NCBI GenBank assembly: GCA_030760725.1
Contig: JASWHV010000011.1
Coordinates: 81,755,765 to 81,819,764, forward strand
Direction: 5' to 3'
Length of the DNA: 64,000 bases
Source of the DNA: Neostapfia colusana
Taxonomy: Eukaryota; Streptophyta; Magnoliopsida; Poales; Poaceae
Positions 33,149-45,244 of the stretch are shown here, piece after piece. A program made the translations under genes and the position numbers. The notes below the pieces were generated by a model. It was not told where the DNA came from and searched no databases. It saw only the letters and a program-made list of their open reading frames with translations. How positions within the stretch are numbered: the first letter of the stretch is position 1; every line of letters starts with the position of its first letter.

Positions 33149-36100
33149 TGTAACACCCCAAAATCCTGCTAAGAGGGGAATTTAAAATTTTATTGGACGT
33201 ATTGCATGGGCTACAGAAATTCAAACTTAGTTGGAATTCAAATTCAAATTCAAACCAGAAAAGAAATGGAAAAAGAAAAAGGAAAACAGAAAAAAACCGG
33301 CCAGTGGGCCGAAACCCACCAGCCGGCCCACCCCATCCCGCGCCAGCCCGCAGCCACGCGCCCCCCCCTTCTTCCCACTGACACGCGGGGCCCGCCAACC
33401 TTTCTTCCTCCTCGCGCTCGCGCCCGCGCTCGGACGGACTCTTCTCACCCCGAATCAAAACCGACCCGGATCCTCGCGTATCCCAGCCGAATTTCGTTCG
33501 TGGGCGACGCAAACTCGATCACAACCGAACGCTGCCCTCCCCCGTCTATAAAAACCCAGGCATCATCCCGTTTTCCCCCACGATCCGCCGATTTTCTCTC
33601 CGGTGAGAACCCGAGCCCCTCCGGCGAATTCTGCTCGATCTACGCTCGGGAATTCTGATCTAACTCGCTGGTCTTGATCCACGGCCTCTGGGGAACCTTG
33701 CAGGTGCAGAAAACTCGGTGATTTGCGGTTCAAACACAGCGCCGACGAGCCTCGCCGTGAATTCACCTCGGACCTCGTCGCCGATCGCTTTTCGAGACCT
33801 CCGAGCTCAAGAAAACCCCCGAGGTGAGATCCCCGACCTCCCCTCTACCGATCTATGCCATAAAATCGCAGTTCTAGGAAGAATTTACGAAGATCCGAAA
33901 CTCTCCGGCGAGATCGCCGCCTCCCGCCGCCGGGCAGCGCCGCCCGCGCTCGATCAGAGCAACGTGGCCGCTTGTGCGCCGTTTATTTTAAATCGCACGG
34001 TAGAGTTTAAATCCCCGCGTACCGGTTCGATGTTATAATTTCAGCCGTCTGTTTTAAATCGGAGGGTCCACGTCAGCCCCGTGTTATAAAGACTGGAATT
34101 CTTACGCGCTACCCCCTGGGGTTCTCGGGAAATAAGAGCTAGCCCCGGAAACTTCTGATCTAGCCCCTGGAACTTCAGAAAATCATGTAAATTCATTTAA
34201 AAATCAGTTTTAGCCCCTGGACTTAATAAAAATTAGGAAAAAACCCTCTGTTAAGTGTAGCTAGACCCCTGGAAGTTCTTAAAATAATATAATGGACCCT
34301 GAAGTGGGGGTGAGTTTACCTTTTTAACCCTGGTAGATATTAAAGTTAGGAATTTGAATATGTGGCTAATATTTAAAATTTAAAAGGTGGAACAAACGTA
34401 TTGTCAAAGACAAATTAAAAACTTTCCCAGTACTTAGAAAACCTTGGAGTGAGATAAAAAGAGATTTTTGGCTGAAATGAATCTGTTTAATTGATTAATC
34501 ACATTTATTGGTTATAGGGACACATTTTAAAGTATAGAATAATTTTGAAGATTAGTAAAATAAATGTAAAATAGTTCACATTAGAAGAGAAGTTCAAAAA
34601 TATATTGTTTAATATTTTAGACCCAAAACCTATTCTGTTTAGATGAGGTGTCTTACTATTTTCATAATAAAGTGCACATTTAGGCATAGGAAATAAATCT
34701 GAAAATATAGCAAACTAGGTAGGAATAACTAGAAAATGATAAATGAAGTTTCCAAAATCCAAAGAATTTAGTTTAGGGTTGGTAGAAGGACTGAAGACAC
34801 ATATGGAGTAGGAAAATACCTTTCATGCATACTTAGTAGCTAAAGGGAGTAGTAATTGAATATAAGGAATTTATTTAAATTGGAAACTCATATATATAGT
34901 ATGCAAGCATAAATATGAATGCAAAAGTAGAAATCATATACACATGTTTAAAAGTACATGTAAGCCAAAAATCAACACACATAGAGTAACCAAAACACAT
35001 AGAATTGTGAATGGCTTTCATAAATGTGAATGTGTGGTTTGTATGGAGTGGAAGTGTGAACTATGTCTTATGACTTGTTGTTTTGTTTTGCTATGTGTGA
35101 CGGTATGAGTAGAACCTGCTCCAGAGCAAGTTCTTCCTTTCCAAGATCAGGACTACCCATTCCAAGAGCAGCAGGAAGGAGGCAAGTGTCCTTGACCACT
35201 TTGATCCTATACTAGGATGTGTAGCTAGAATTATTTGCATTGTCAATTGAAAATATGAAACCCATGCTAGGATGTTTCCCTAGAATTGCATTACCTTATT
35301 TCCTTGTAACTTGGGTTAGGACTCATTTTATCATGTCATTTATTATTATATGCTTAGCCATGATTAGAATGGGATATTTGGGATATGAGATCATCAGTTT
35401 ATTTTACCATACTCTTGAATGAGATATTGTGAGATTTGAAGAGGTAGGGATCAAGGCAAGTTGGATGTTTTGGTTGGTGCTGGGTGCACGAGACTCGGGT
35501 TTGTGTTTAGTACTTGCCTGGATCCTAAGGACCGGTTCACGGAGGACCGGTTCACGGAGCATATAACCTGGCTTTACCGTGCCAACCACATGCTGAGATG
35601 GGGCAGCTTGGCCAATTAATTAGGTGTATCCCCGGCGTAGTATGGGTGTGTTGGATGGTGCGGGGAATAGGTGTCAGCTGGACTACCATATGAACCGCAA
35701 GGCTCAACAGGGGGCCACTGCAGCGGGGTTGGAGCCTCTTGTATGCTGTTAGGGGTGAAACCTCAGTGGGCCCACGCTCGTCGGGAATCCCTTTGTAAAG
35801 GCTTCGTAGTGATCTCATGGCTACACACCTGGGAAGTGTGAATGTGGTTTGTAGCCACTGGCATAATGGAGGTTCTTTTAGTCCAGCCGACAATGGGGGA
35901 TGAAATCACTACATGTGGGTACAGTGGTGCAAACTCTGCAGAGTCAAAACTGTCATGACGGCCGTGCTCACGATCAAGAGCGGCTTGGACTTATTCATGA
36001 TTAGAGGATGATGGATTTGGAAGTTAAAGATGTTAAGTGGGGAGCTTAACATTGGAAATGATGTTATGGTTATTTGATTATGATGATGGGTTGGGAGATT

Positions 36101-36596
36101 GGGACCATTTCACCTATGTAGTAATGTAGGTGCTTAATTAAGCTAAGGTGATAGGTATTAATTGCGTAGTGCTTTAACCATGAGTTCAACCTCTCCTTGC
36201 TCTAGCCATGCATGACAAAATTTTCCCACACTTGCTGAGTACCATCGGTACTCAACCATGCATATTTGTTGGTTTATATTGCTGCTCAGGTCAAGATAAT
36301 GAGGTGGTGTATAATGATCAAGACTTTGGACCCCAAGAAGGTTTCTAGGTTCATGGAGTCCCCCGAGCAACGCCTGTGATGGAGCCCACAAGAATAATTA
36401 TTACGCTGCTAGTTTATTTACTTGTGATGAACTTATTATTGTCCATCAAGACATTTTCTATGTAAGACTTATTTATATTCGACACCTGGCTTGTAATAAA
36501 TGATGCTTCACTATTTGTCATCACATGTATGAGAAAATGATCCTGGCATACATGTGATATTCACTCGGTTGTTCTTCGGAAAAACCGGGTGTGACA
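33149..36596 (+). repeat. A2 3' LTR (3448 bp)
   Basis: TGTAACACCC to TGTGACA. Differs from the 5' LTR by scattered changes and a small tandem duplication at about 35529-35560 (GGACCGGTTCACGGA twice). TATAAAAA lies at 33547-33554. Confidence 0.95.
33547..33554 (+). promoter_or_regulatory. TATA box in A2 3' LTR
   Basis: TATAAAAA at the conserved place ~400 bp into the LTR. Confidence 0.7.
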
Positions 36597-36601
36597 GTAA
36601 G
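36597..36601. repeat. Target site duplication of A2, right (GTAAG)
   Basis: Pairs with 12987-12991. Confidence 0.93.
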
Positions 36602-38850
36602 GAAATGACTCTGTGAATTCTACCCACATAGCGTGCCAACGGTTCAGATTGGTCTGGCTACGAATATGTTTTAGAGCCTCATGATCAAACTGAATAATAA
36701 ATTCGCAAGGCCATAAATAATGCTGCCAAGTTTGTAGAGTGTGAACCAAGGCGTAAAGTTCTTTGTCATAAGTTGAATAATTCGGACGAGCACCGCTTAA
36801 TTTTTTGCTAAAGTAAGCTACTGGTATTCCCTCTTGAAGCAAAACACCGCGCAAACCAATACCACTAGCACCGCATTCAAGTTCAAACATCTTATTGAAA
36901 TCAGGTAGTTGTAGTAAGGGGCATGTGTTAACTTATCTTTTAGGATGGTGAATGCCTCTTCTTGTGCCATACGCCAGGATAAAGGGATGCCCTTCTTGGT
37001 GAGTTCATGCAACTGGCCAGCAATGGAGCTGAAATCACGCACAAACCATTTGTAGAACCCTGCAAGCCCAAGAAAACTCCGAATCTGCGAACTGTCATCT
37101 GCGTGGGCCAGGATTGGATGGCGTCAATCTTTCTGCCATCCACCTCAATGCCCTGCGGAGTAACAACATAGCCAAGAAACAAAACACGTGGTGTGCAGAA
37201 GTTGCACTTTTCCACATTGCCAAATAAGCGGACAGCGCGTAAAGCATCACAAACAGTCCTATGAAAGGCTCTTCCATAGACTTGTTGTAAATCAGAATAT
37301 TGTCGAAATAAACAACCACAAACAGTCCTATGAAAGGCCTCAAAACTTCATTCATTAAGCGCATAAATGTGCTGGGCGCATTAGTCAATCCAAATGGCAT
37401 AACTAACCATTCATATAAGCCAAATTTTGTTATAAATGCCGTTTTCCATTCATCTCCAAGTTTCATTCTAATCTGGTGGTACCCGCTATGCAAATCAACC
37501 TTGGAGAAAATAACAGCACCGCTAAACTCATCAAGCATATCATCAAGGTGAGGTATAGGATAGCGATAACGAATTGTGATAATGTTAATGGCGCGACAAT
37601 CAACGCACATACGCCAGGTACCATCCTTCTTTGGAACAAGTAAAACAGGAACAGAGCAAGGGCTAAGAGACTCACGAATGTAGCCCTTATCAAGTAACGC
37701 TTGGACTTGGCGCTGAATCTCCTTTATTCATTGGGATCAGTACGGTATGTGGCGCGTTTGGGAAGCTGAGTGCCTAGGATGAGGTGATCTGGTGCTCAAT
37801 GCCGCGAATGGGAGGAAGACCTGGTGGTAACTCCTTCTGAAACACATCGGCATAGTCCTGCAAAAGCTTAGTAACAGCAGGGGGCATGTCCAAATATGGC
37901 GCATCATCTAGTGAAAACAGCATATGAGAGCATTCAAACGCATAGCAAGGTAGATTATCATCACGTATGTCATCAAAATCAGATTTACTGGCAAGCAAAA
38001 CAGGAGCTTTCAGTTTAATTTCATTTTGTATGTGTGGTTGCTGTTGTTGTTATTTAGCTCTAGCGATGTCAGCTTTGACAATCTGTTCAGAGGTCATTGG
38101 ATGAAGAATTATTTTCTTGCCCTTAAACATCAAAGAGTAATGATTTGTGCAACCATGATATAAGCTATCCGTATCATATTTCCAAGGCCTACCAAGCAGA
38201 AGCTAACAGGCTTCCATTGGAACAACATCGCAATCAGCATAATCATGATAGTACCCCATAGAGAAATGAACACGTACCGAGCGTGTTACCTTGAGTTTAC
38301 CGCCCTGGTTAAGCCATTGAATATGGTAGGGGTGTGGGTGTGGCCATGTAGGAAGAGAAAACTTCTCCACCATCTCCGTGCTTGCCAAGTTGTTGCAGCT
38401 GCCACAGTCAATAATGATGCAAATAGAGCGTTCTTGCACAACGCCTTTGGTATAGAACAAGGTGTGGCGCTGGTGCTGCTCTGGTTGTGCAACCTGCGTG
38501 CTGAGTACACGTTGTATAACAAGACTCTCGTACTTGTCAGCATCCGTGGCATCCACATGTTCTTCTTTGGTTCCTGCAACATCAGTGGCAAGCATAGCAT
38601 ATATGGTGTTTTCAGAATCACTAGCTGAAGAATACTCACCATTATCACAGATAATCAGCGTGCGTTTGTTGAGACAGGTCCGTATCACATGACCAAAACC
38701 TTTACAGCGATGGCATTGAACATAATTGGTGCGTCTAGAGAAGGAGGCACCCTTTGTTGCTGGAAGTGGCGCTGGATTTTTTGCTACTGCCTTGTCACGC
38801 GGAGTGCTGCTAGGTGGTGATGGTGCTGCTGGGGCTGACACGGCGACAGG
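36602..38850 (-). pseudogene. pol: C1 zinc knuckle, protease, RT and start of RNase H (multiply broken)
   Basis: Minus strand: zinc knuckle CHRCKGFGHVIRTC near 38710; protease IIIDCGSCNN near 38420; linker; RT with KVDLHSGYHQI near 37490 and YFDN near 37315, where Asp-Asp is required, so RT is inactive; RNase H ELECGASGIGL, where CDASGIG is usual, near 36870. A 69-bp shifted copy (37248 and 37317) replaces part of the post-RT segment. Frameshifts occur at several points, for example near 37000 and 37700. The frame runs into the A2 insertion at 36602. Confidence 0.88.
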
Positions 38851-39052
38851 CTTAGAGCCTGAGTGGAACGACGTGGTGCGACCTGCAAAAGAGTTAGCTG
38901 TGTCCTTGCATGTCGTCCCTGCACTTCACATTCAGCTTTACAAGCAAGATGGAATAAATGAGTAATATTAGTGTACTCCTTATAATCAAGCACATCCTGG
39001 AATTTCATGGTTTAAACCACCCAAAAAACGTGCCATAGCAGCGTCATTGTTC

Positions 39053-39802
39053 TCAACTAAACACAACGAAGCATACCAGTTTGCAGCTCCTGATAGTACT
39101 CTTCAACAGTGTGTGTACCTTTTTTAAACGCTGCAGTTTATTAAGCAAGTCACGAGCATAATATGAGGGAACAAATCTGTGGCACATAAGAACTTTTAAA
39201 GCATCCCAAGTGGTAGGGATTTCAGTGGGATGTTTGTTGCAATGTTCGCACCACCAAATAGAAGCAAAATGGGTAAACTCACTAGTAGCAGCTTTAACTT
39301 GATGGTGTGCAGGAAAAGCATGACATGCAAATTTTTTATCAACAGCAAGTTCCCACTCAAGATAAGCATCTGGATCATATGGACCATTGAATTCAGGTAT
39401 AGTGAGTTTAATCTTAGAGAAAAAATCATCCTGGTTACGTACCCCGTGACGACGCCCGTGCCGGCGACGACGGGCATGAGCGTTGTGCTCGGTGTCGCCA
39501 CCATAATCAGTGTCACCCTGTAGCTCACCAAATTGCTGGGACAACTCCTCAAGCCGTGTCAGGATGGTGCCGAGGGTGGTGTTGGTGGTGGCTTGGGCTG
39601 TTATTAATTCCTGGAACGCCATTCCGGCTTCAATTTGTGCTGTTTCAAGCGGACCAAGGCGCACGTTGGTGACGCAAATGTCTTCAGAGAGGCCATCAAG
39701 TTGCAGGCGCATTTGTCTCTCAAAATGTTGTATGATGCCCTTGGTGAGAGGGGAATATTGAAGGGCTTTCTCATCCTCTAGATCCCCCAAGGGCCCTGCC
39801 AT
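39053..39802 (-). CDS. gag: C1 gag, N-terminal and capsid part
   Basis: Open for 250 codons from ATG at 39802. Predicted helical N-terminus, an Arg/His-rich stretch (ARRRRHGRRHG) near residue 112, then the core IPEFNGPYDPDAYLEWE near 135-150 and SIWW near 183, as in CRM-type Gag. A frameshift near 39110 ends it early, after LLNKLQ. The 5' leader is missing because B2 is joined five bases upstream of the ATG. Confidence 0.82.
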   Translation of the reverse strand: MAGPLGDLEDEKALQYSPLTKGIIQHFERQMRLQLDGLSEDICVTNVRLGPLETAQIEAGMAFQELITAQATTNTTLGTILTRLEELSQQFGELQGDTDYGGDTEHNAHARRRRHGRRHGVRNQDDFFSKIKLTIPEFNGPYDPDAYLEWELAVDKKFACHAFPAHHQVKAATSEFTHFASIWWCEHCNKHPTEIPTTWDALKVLMCHRFVPSYYARDLLNKLQRLKKVHTLLKSTIRSCKLVCFVVFS

Positions 39803-39964
39803 AGTTATGTGACACCCTCATTTTTGGTTTCTACATGTATTCATGTTTCATGTAGAGAAAAACATTTTAAAAAGAAGTGGGGACAGAGAAAGAATTAAAA
39901 AGATAGCCAAAAAGAGCAAAAATCCAGTTCACCAAGAGTGCCGAAGACAACTCTCGCGGCCCGC

Positions 39965-40520
39965 TGGCCACGTGGCGCCTTCAGAGCTCATCCCCGCAAA
40001 GGGGGAGAGATCCGACCCCGTGGAACACGTGTTGCCCCCGGAGCTAGCCTCTGCGAAGAAGCAAGGCCAGCCGCAGGACACGTGTCACCTTCGGAGCTAG
40101 TCACCGTGGAAATCAGAGGATCAGTCGCGCGGGATACGTGTCGATCTCGGAGCTCACCTCTGAGAGGTCCGGTTCTATTGGACACGTGTCACCGCCAGAG
40201 CTTATCTCCGGGAGGTCCGTCACTGTTGGACACGTGTTAACCTCGGAGCTCGTCTCTGAGAAGAAAGGAAGTCTGGCGCTGTTAGGATACGTGGCACACC
40301 CGGAGCCACCTCCAAAGAAAGGGAAGGTCCGACACTGACATGTGGCGTGCACGGAGCCACCTCCGAATAGAGAGGAGGTCCCAACCGCCAGGATACGTAG
40401 CGCACGCGGAGCTCACCTCCGAAGGAGAGGGAGGTCTCGCTCGCTTGACACGCGGCACAACTGGAACTCGTCTCTGCGGAAAAGGGGGAGACCAGGCCCC
40501 AGTGGACACGTGGAGCTTCC
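39965..40520 (+). promoter_or_regulatory. CACGTG (G-box) array in B2 LTR
   Basis: CACGTG at 39969, 40026, 40079, near 40182, near 40229 and near 40507, among degenerate forms. Each sits near an (A/C)GGAGCT motif. The spacing pattern matches the B1 LTRs despite divergence. Confidence 0.7.
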
Positions 40521-40725
40521 GAAGCTCATCACCGCAGAAGTAACGAGTTCTGGAGCGGTTTTGGATTCTGTACGCGTGGAAATACCGGTATGGAGAGGAA
40601 ACCGACATGAATTCCACAATGTTACCGCACCAAATCAACTAAAGATAAGTTGTTAAGATTCAACGACAATTTGAATAGGACTCTTATTCGAAATACAATA
40701 AGATTAGGACTCTTCTCCTCCCGAT

Positions 40726-40733
40726 TATAAATA
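40726..40733 (+). promoter_or_regulatory. TATA box in B2 LTR
   Basis: TATAAATA, about 920 bp into the LTR and just after the CACGTG array. Confidence 0.7.
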
Positions 40734-41613
40734 GAACCCAGAACCCTTGGCCGAAACCACGAACTTCTTTTCCACCTCCTGAGCCGACAACTTAGAGCCC
40801 TATCCCCCAACTCGCCGAAGTAAACCCATCGCCGGAGTTCAGTCGAGGAAGATCGCCAAAAGAGAGTCCCAACGATCTGTGTTGCTAAGAGAAGGACCCC
40901 GAGACCCAGAAGAGCGTAAGGTAGGTCTCCAATACTACCTTACGACATCATTGCGTTTTCTTTGCATCTGTTCTTAGATTCCTTTCGAACAGAATCTTTT
41001 TGGTGGACAGATCACTTGCTGATCGGTTTAGATCTAAAGACAAGGTCATCGCTACGTCCACAAATGATCTCTACAACTCTGTTCATCATAAAAACCATAC
41101 GAGCCATGCAAGAACACGTACAAACAAAACTGTATCATCGGATTAACATGCATAAGCATTATCGCATCTAGTTAAAGTTTGTGCATGATATTGATTGTTG
41201 TAAATCTTGTATGTGTGTGATCATGTATAGAAGGACAAGCTCAGGGAGCTACCTACGACGGACTACAACAACAAGATTTTGGGCAACCGGAACAACCAGA
41301 ACAAGGCAAGTGCCCCTTGACCATATTGATCCTATGTTTTGGGAAAAAACTGTTTTGTTTTGTGAAAAGGTGTGTGTGCTGAGTCAAACATAATGGGAAA
41401 CCCTTTTATAGGAGTTTACTAGCTTTGGTTAAATCACCCTTGTCGCCAGGGAATTTTATGAGTCGGGTATGGTTTTTGCTTTAAGCTTCGCTGAGTCCAT
41501 GGGATTGGGAAACGAGATAGATTTGTCTAGCTAACTGCACTCGTAACGATAATGAGAAACTGATGATGTTAATGAACATGGATCAGAGAGAGATCTAGGC
41601 AAGACTGGGTTTG

Positions 41614-44600
41614 TGTAACACCCCAAAACCTGTTAAGAGGGGAATTTAAAAAATTTTGGACGTATTGCATGTGGTGCAGAAATTCAAATTCCAATTGGAA
41701 TTCAAATTCAACTCAAAACAGAAAAGAAAAAGAAAAAGAAAAAGAAAAAACAAACCCTCCGGCCAGTGGGCCGAAACCCACCAGCCGGCCCACCTTACCC
41801 CCGCGCCAGCCCGCAGCCGCGCGCCCCGTTCTCTTTCTCACTGATGTGTGGGGCCCACCATCTTCTTCCTCCTCGCACGCGCGCTCGGCCGACCGGGACT
41901 CCTCTCTCTTCCCCGAATCAAAACCACCCCGGATACTCGCGTATCCCAGCCGAATTTCGGTTCTGGACGACGCAAACTCGATCACAACCGAACGCCGCCC
42001 TCCCTCGGCTATATAAACACCGGCATCGTCCCGATTTTCACCCGTGATCAGCTGTTTTTCCTCCCGGTGAGAACGAAGCTCCGATCACCGTTTTCTCTCG
42101 ATCTCTGCTCGGGTTCTCTGATCTAACGCGCCGATCGTGTTCCACCGCCTCCGGGGAATCACGCAGGTGTAGAAAACTCGGTGGTTTGCGCTTCAAACAC
42201 AGCGCCGACGAGCATCGCCGTGAATTCACCTCGGACCTCGTCGCCGACCGCCTTCCAGGACCTCCGAGCTCAAGAAAAACCCCGAGGTGAGATCCCCGAC
42301 CTCCCCTCTACCAATCTATGCCATGAAATCCCAGTTTTAGGAAGAATTGACGAAGATCCAAAGTTTTCCGGCGAGATCGCCGCCGCGCGCCGTCGGGCAG
42401 CGCCGCCCGCGCTCGATCAGAGCGACGTGGCCGCTTGTGCGCCGCCTATTTTAAATCGCACGGTAGAATTTAAATCCCCGCGTACCGGTTCGACGTTATA
42501 ATCTCAGCCGTCTGTTTTAAATCAGACGGTCCACATCAGCCCCACATTATAAAGGCCGGGATTCTTACGCGCTACCCCCTGGGGATCTCAGAAAATACGA
42601 GCTAGCCCCAGAAACTTCTGATCTAGCCCCTGGAACTTCAGAAATTCATGTAAATTCAATTAAAAATCAGTTTTAGCCCCTGGACTTAATAAAAATTAGG
42701 AAAACCACTCTGTTATGTGTAGATAGACCCCTGGAAATTTATGAAATAATATAATAGACCCTGCAGTGGGGTGAGTTTACTTTTTAACCTTATATAATAT
42801 TAAATTTAGTAATTTGAATATGTAATTAAGATTTAAATTTAAAAGGGTGAGGCACACACATTGTAAATTCAAGTTTAAACTCCACTAACAATTGGAAACT
42901 TTAGAATGAGCTAAAAATAAATTTTAGGCTGAAATGAAATCTGTTTGGGTGTGTTCATGTTTATTTGATCTAAAAACACATTTTAGGCTAGGAAATAATT
43001 CTGAAAATTTGTAAAATAAATGTAAAATAGTTCACATCAGAGGAGAAGTTCAAAAATATATTATTTACTATTTTAGATTAGAACCTATTCTGTTTAGATG
43101 ATGTGTCTTACTATTTTCATAATAAAGTTCACAATTAGGTATAGAAAATAAATCTTAAAATATAGGAAGATAGGTATGCATAACTAGAAAATGATAAATG
43201 AAATCTCCAAAACCCAAAGATTTCAGTTTAGGATTTGGTAGAAGATCTGAAAACCCATTTGGAGTAGGAAAATACCTTCCATGCATACTTGGTAGCTAAG
43301 ATGTGTATTAATTGAATATAAGAAATTTGTTTAAATTGGAAATTCATATATAGTGTATAAATATAAATCTGAATACAAAAGTTAGAAATCATATGCACAT
43401 GTTTAAAAGTGCATGTAAGCCCAAAATCAACACACATAGAGTAACCACAACACATAGAAATGTGAATGACTTTCATAAATGAATGTGTGGTTTCTATGAA
43501 GTGAAAGTGTGAACTATGTCTTATGGATTGTTGTTTTCTTTTGCTATGTGTGATGGTATGAGTAGAACCTGCTCCAGAGCAAGTTCTTCCTTTCCAAGAT
43601 CAGGACTATCCATTCCCAGAGCAGCAGGAAGAAGGCAAGTGTCCTTGACCACTTTGATCCTATGCTAGGATGTGTAGATAGAATTATTTGCATTGTCAAT
43701 TGAAATATGAAACTCATGCTAGGAAGTTTCCCTAGAATTGCATTATCTTGTTTCCTTGTAGCTTGGGTTGGGAATTATTTTATCATGTCATTTATTTGTG
43801 CTTAGCCATGCTTAGAATGGGATAATTGGGATATGAGATCATCAGTTTATTTACCATACTCTTGAATGAGATGTTATGAGTTATGTAGAGGTAGGGATCA
43901 AGGCAAGTTGGATGATTTGGTTGGTGCTGGGTGCACGAGACTCGGGTTTGTGTTTAGTACTTGCCTGGATCCTAAGGACCGATTCATGGAGCATGTAACC
44001 TGGCTTTACCGTGCCAACCACATGCTGAGATGGGGCAGCTTGGCCAATTAATTAGGTGTATCCCCGATGTAGTATGGGTGTGTTGGATGGTGCGGGGAAT
44101 AGGTGTTAGCTGGACTACCATATGAACCGCAAGGCTCAAGAGGGGGCCACTGCAGCGGGGTTGGAGCCTCTTGTTTGCTGTTAGGGGTGAAACCTCAGTG
44201 GGCCCACGCTCGTCGAGAATCTCTTTGTAAAGGCTTCGTAGTGATCTCCTGGCTACACACCTAGGAAGTGTGAATGTAGTTCGTAGCCACTGGCATAATG
44301 GAGGTTCTTTTAGTCCACCCGGCAACGGGGGATGAAATCACTACATGTGGGTACAGTGGTGCAAACTCTGCAGAGTCAAAACTGCCATGACAGCCGTGCT
44401 CACGGTCAAGAGCGGCTTGTACTTATTCATGATTAGAGGATGGATGGCTTTGGAAGTTGAGGATGTTAAGCGGGGAGCTTAACATTGGAAATGATGTTAT
44501 GGTTATTTGATTATGATGATGGGTTGGGAGATTGGGACCATTTCATCTATGTAGTAATGTAGGTTCTTAATAAGCTAAGGTGATAGGTATTAATTGCGTA

Positions 44601-45027
44601 GTGTTTTAACCATGAGTTCAACCTCTCCTTGTTCTAGCCATGCATGACATAACTTTCCCACACTTGATGAGTACCATCGGTACTCAAACTTGCATATTTG
44701 TTGGTTTATATTGCTGCTCAGGTGAAGAAAATGATGTGGTGTTTAATGATCAAGACTTCGGACCCGAAGAAGGATTCTAGGTTCATTGAGTCCCCCGTGC
44801 AACGCCTGTGACGGAGCTCACAAGAATAATATTCCGCTGCTGTTTTATTTACATATTATGAACTTATTATCGTCCATCGAGACGTATGCTATGTAAGACT
44901 TATTTATATTCGACACCTGGCTTGTAATAAATGATGCTTCACTATTTGTCATCACATGTATGAGAAAATGATCCTGGCATACATGTGATATTCACTCGGT
45001 TGTTCTTCGGAGAAACCGGGTGTGACA
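41614..45027 (+). repeat. A3 5' LTR (3414 bp)
   Basis: TGTAACACCC to TGTGACA. Same subtype as the A1 LTR (TATATAAA box; GTGGTGCA(A/G)AAATTC near the start). Holds no separate gene. Confidence 0.95.
42010..42017 (+). promoter_or_regulatory. TATA box in A3 5' LTR
   Basis: TATATAAA about 400 bp into the LTR. Confidence 0.7.
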
Positions 45028-45031
45028 GAAG

Positions 45032-45043
45032 TGGTATCAGAGC
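45032..45043 (+). other. A3 primer binding site (initiator tRNA-Met)
   Basis: TGGTATCAGAGC, then AAGG; one C is missing after the core compared with A1 and A2. Confidence 0.88.
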
Positions 45044-45244
45044 AAGGTTGCCCGTAGGAACGTGGACCTAGGAAGAAATGGACGTAGATAGGGCCGCTAT
45101 TTTCTTAAAAACTATTTTACAAAGGTGTGGGTTGAAAAGTGTTATTTAATGGGCCACTTTATTCATCTTCCCCCATCTTTTATTCAAAATAGGATTTTTG
45201 TTTAAAATCATATCTAACTTAATTTTAAATGCTTTATGTTCTAG

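Larger units (their letters stand above)
12992..36596 (+). mobile_element. A2: Tekay-like chromovirus, complete ends, disrupted by B1
   Basis: LTR to LTR with a 5-bp target duplication. Without B1 it is about 12.7 kb. It has an intact extra ORF, a gag-pol with one stop in gag and two stops near the chromodomain end, and the B1 insertion in RNase H. Apart from B1 it is the least damaged A element here. Its LTRs form a different subtype (TATAAAAA box; GGCTGCAGAAATTC near the start) from those of A1 and A3. Confidence 0.95.
10960..39807 (-). mobile_element. C1: CRM-like Ty3/Gypsy element, split by A2 and lacking its 5' LTR
   Basis: Reads on the minus strand in two pieces, 10960-12991 (integrase and 3' LTR) and 36602-39807 (gag to RNase H). 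The gap is the A2 insertion, flanked by GTAAG on both sides. Gag (PDAYLEWE core), the zinc knuckle and the ARAREL C-terminus match C2, the complete relative at 48147. The right end, upstream of gag, is cut by the B2 LTR at 39808 and its 5' LTR is not in the window. The left end abuts satellite with TGATAG. Confidence 0.88.
39808..41613 (+). repeat. B2: diverged B-type LTR, 5' part, cut by A3
   Basis: Starts TGTGACACCC and follows the reversed B1 LTR through the CACGTG array, the TATA (40726-40733), GCTCAGGGAGC and the AGATCTAGGCAAG segment, then stops at the A3 LTR. It is clearly more diverged from B1 than the two B1 LTRs are from each other. The rest of the LTR and any internal part are not in the window. 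Confidence 0.88.

Noticed and set aside
39808..41613. Solo LTR
   Set aside because: Only the first ~1.8 kb of a ~3-kb LTR is present before A3 interrupts it, so solo or full-length status cannot be judged.
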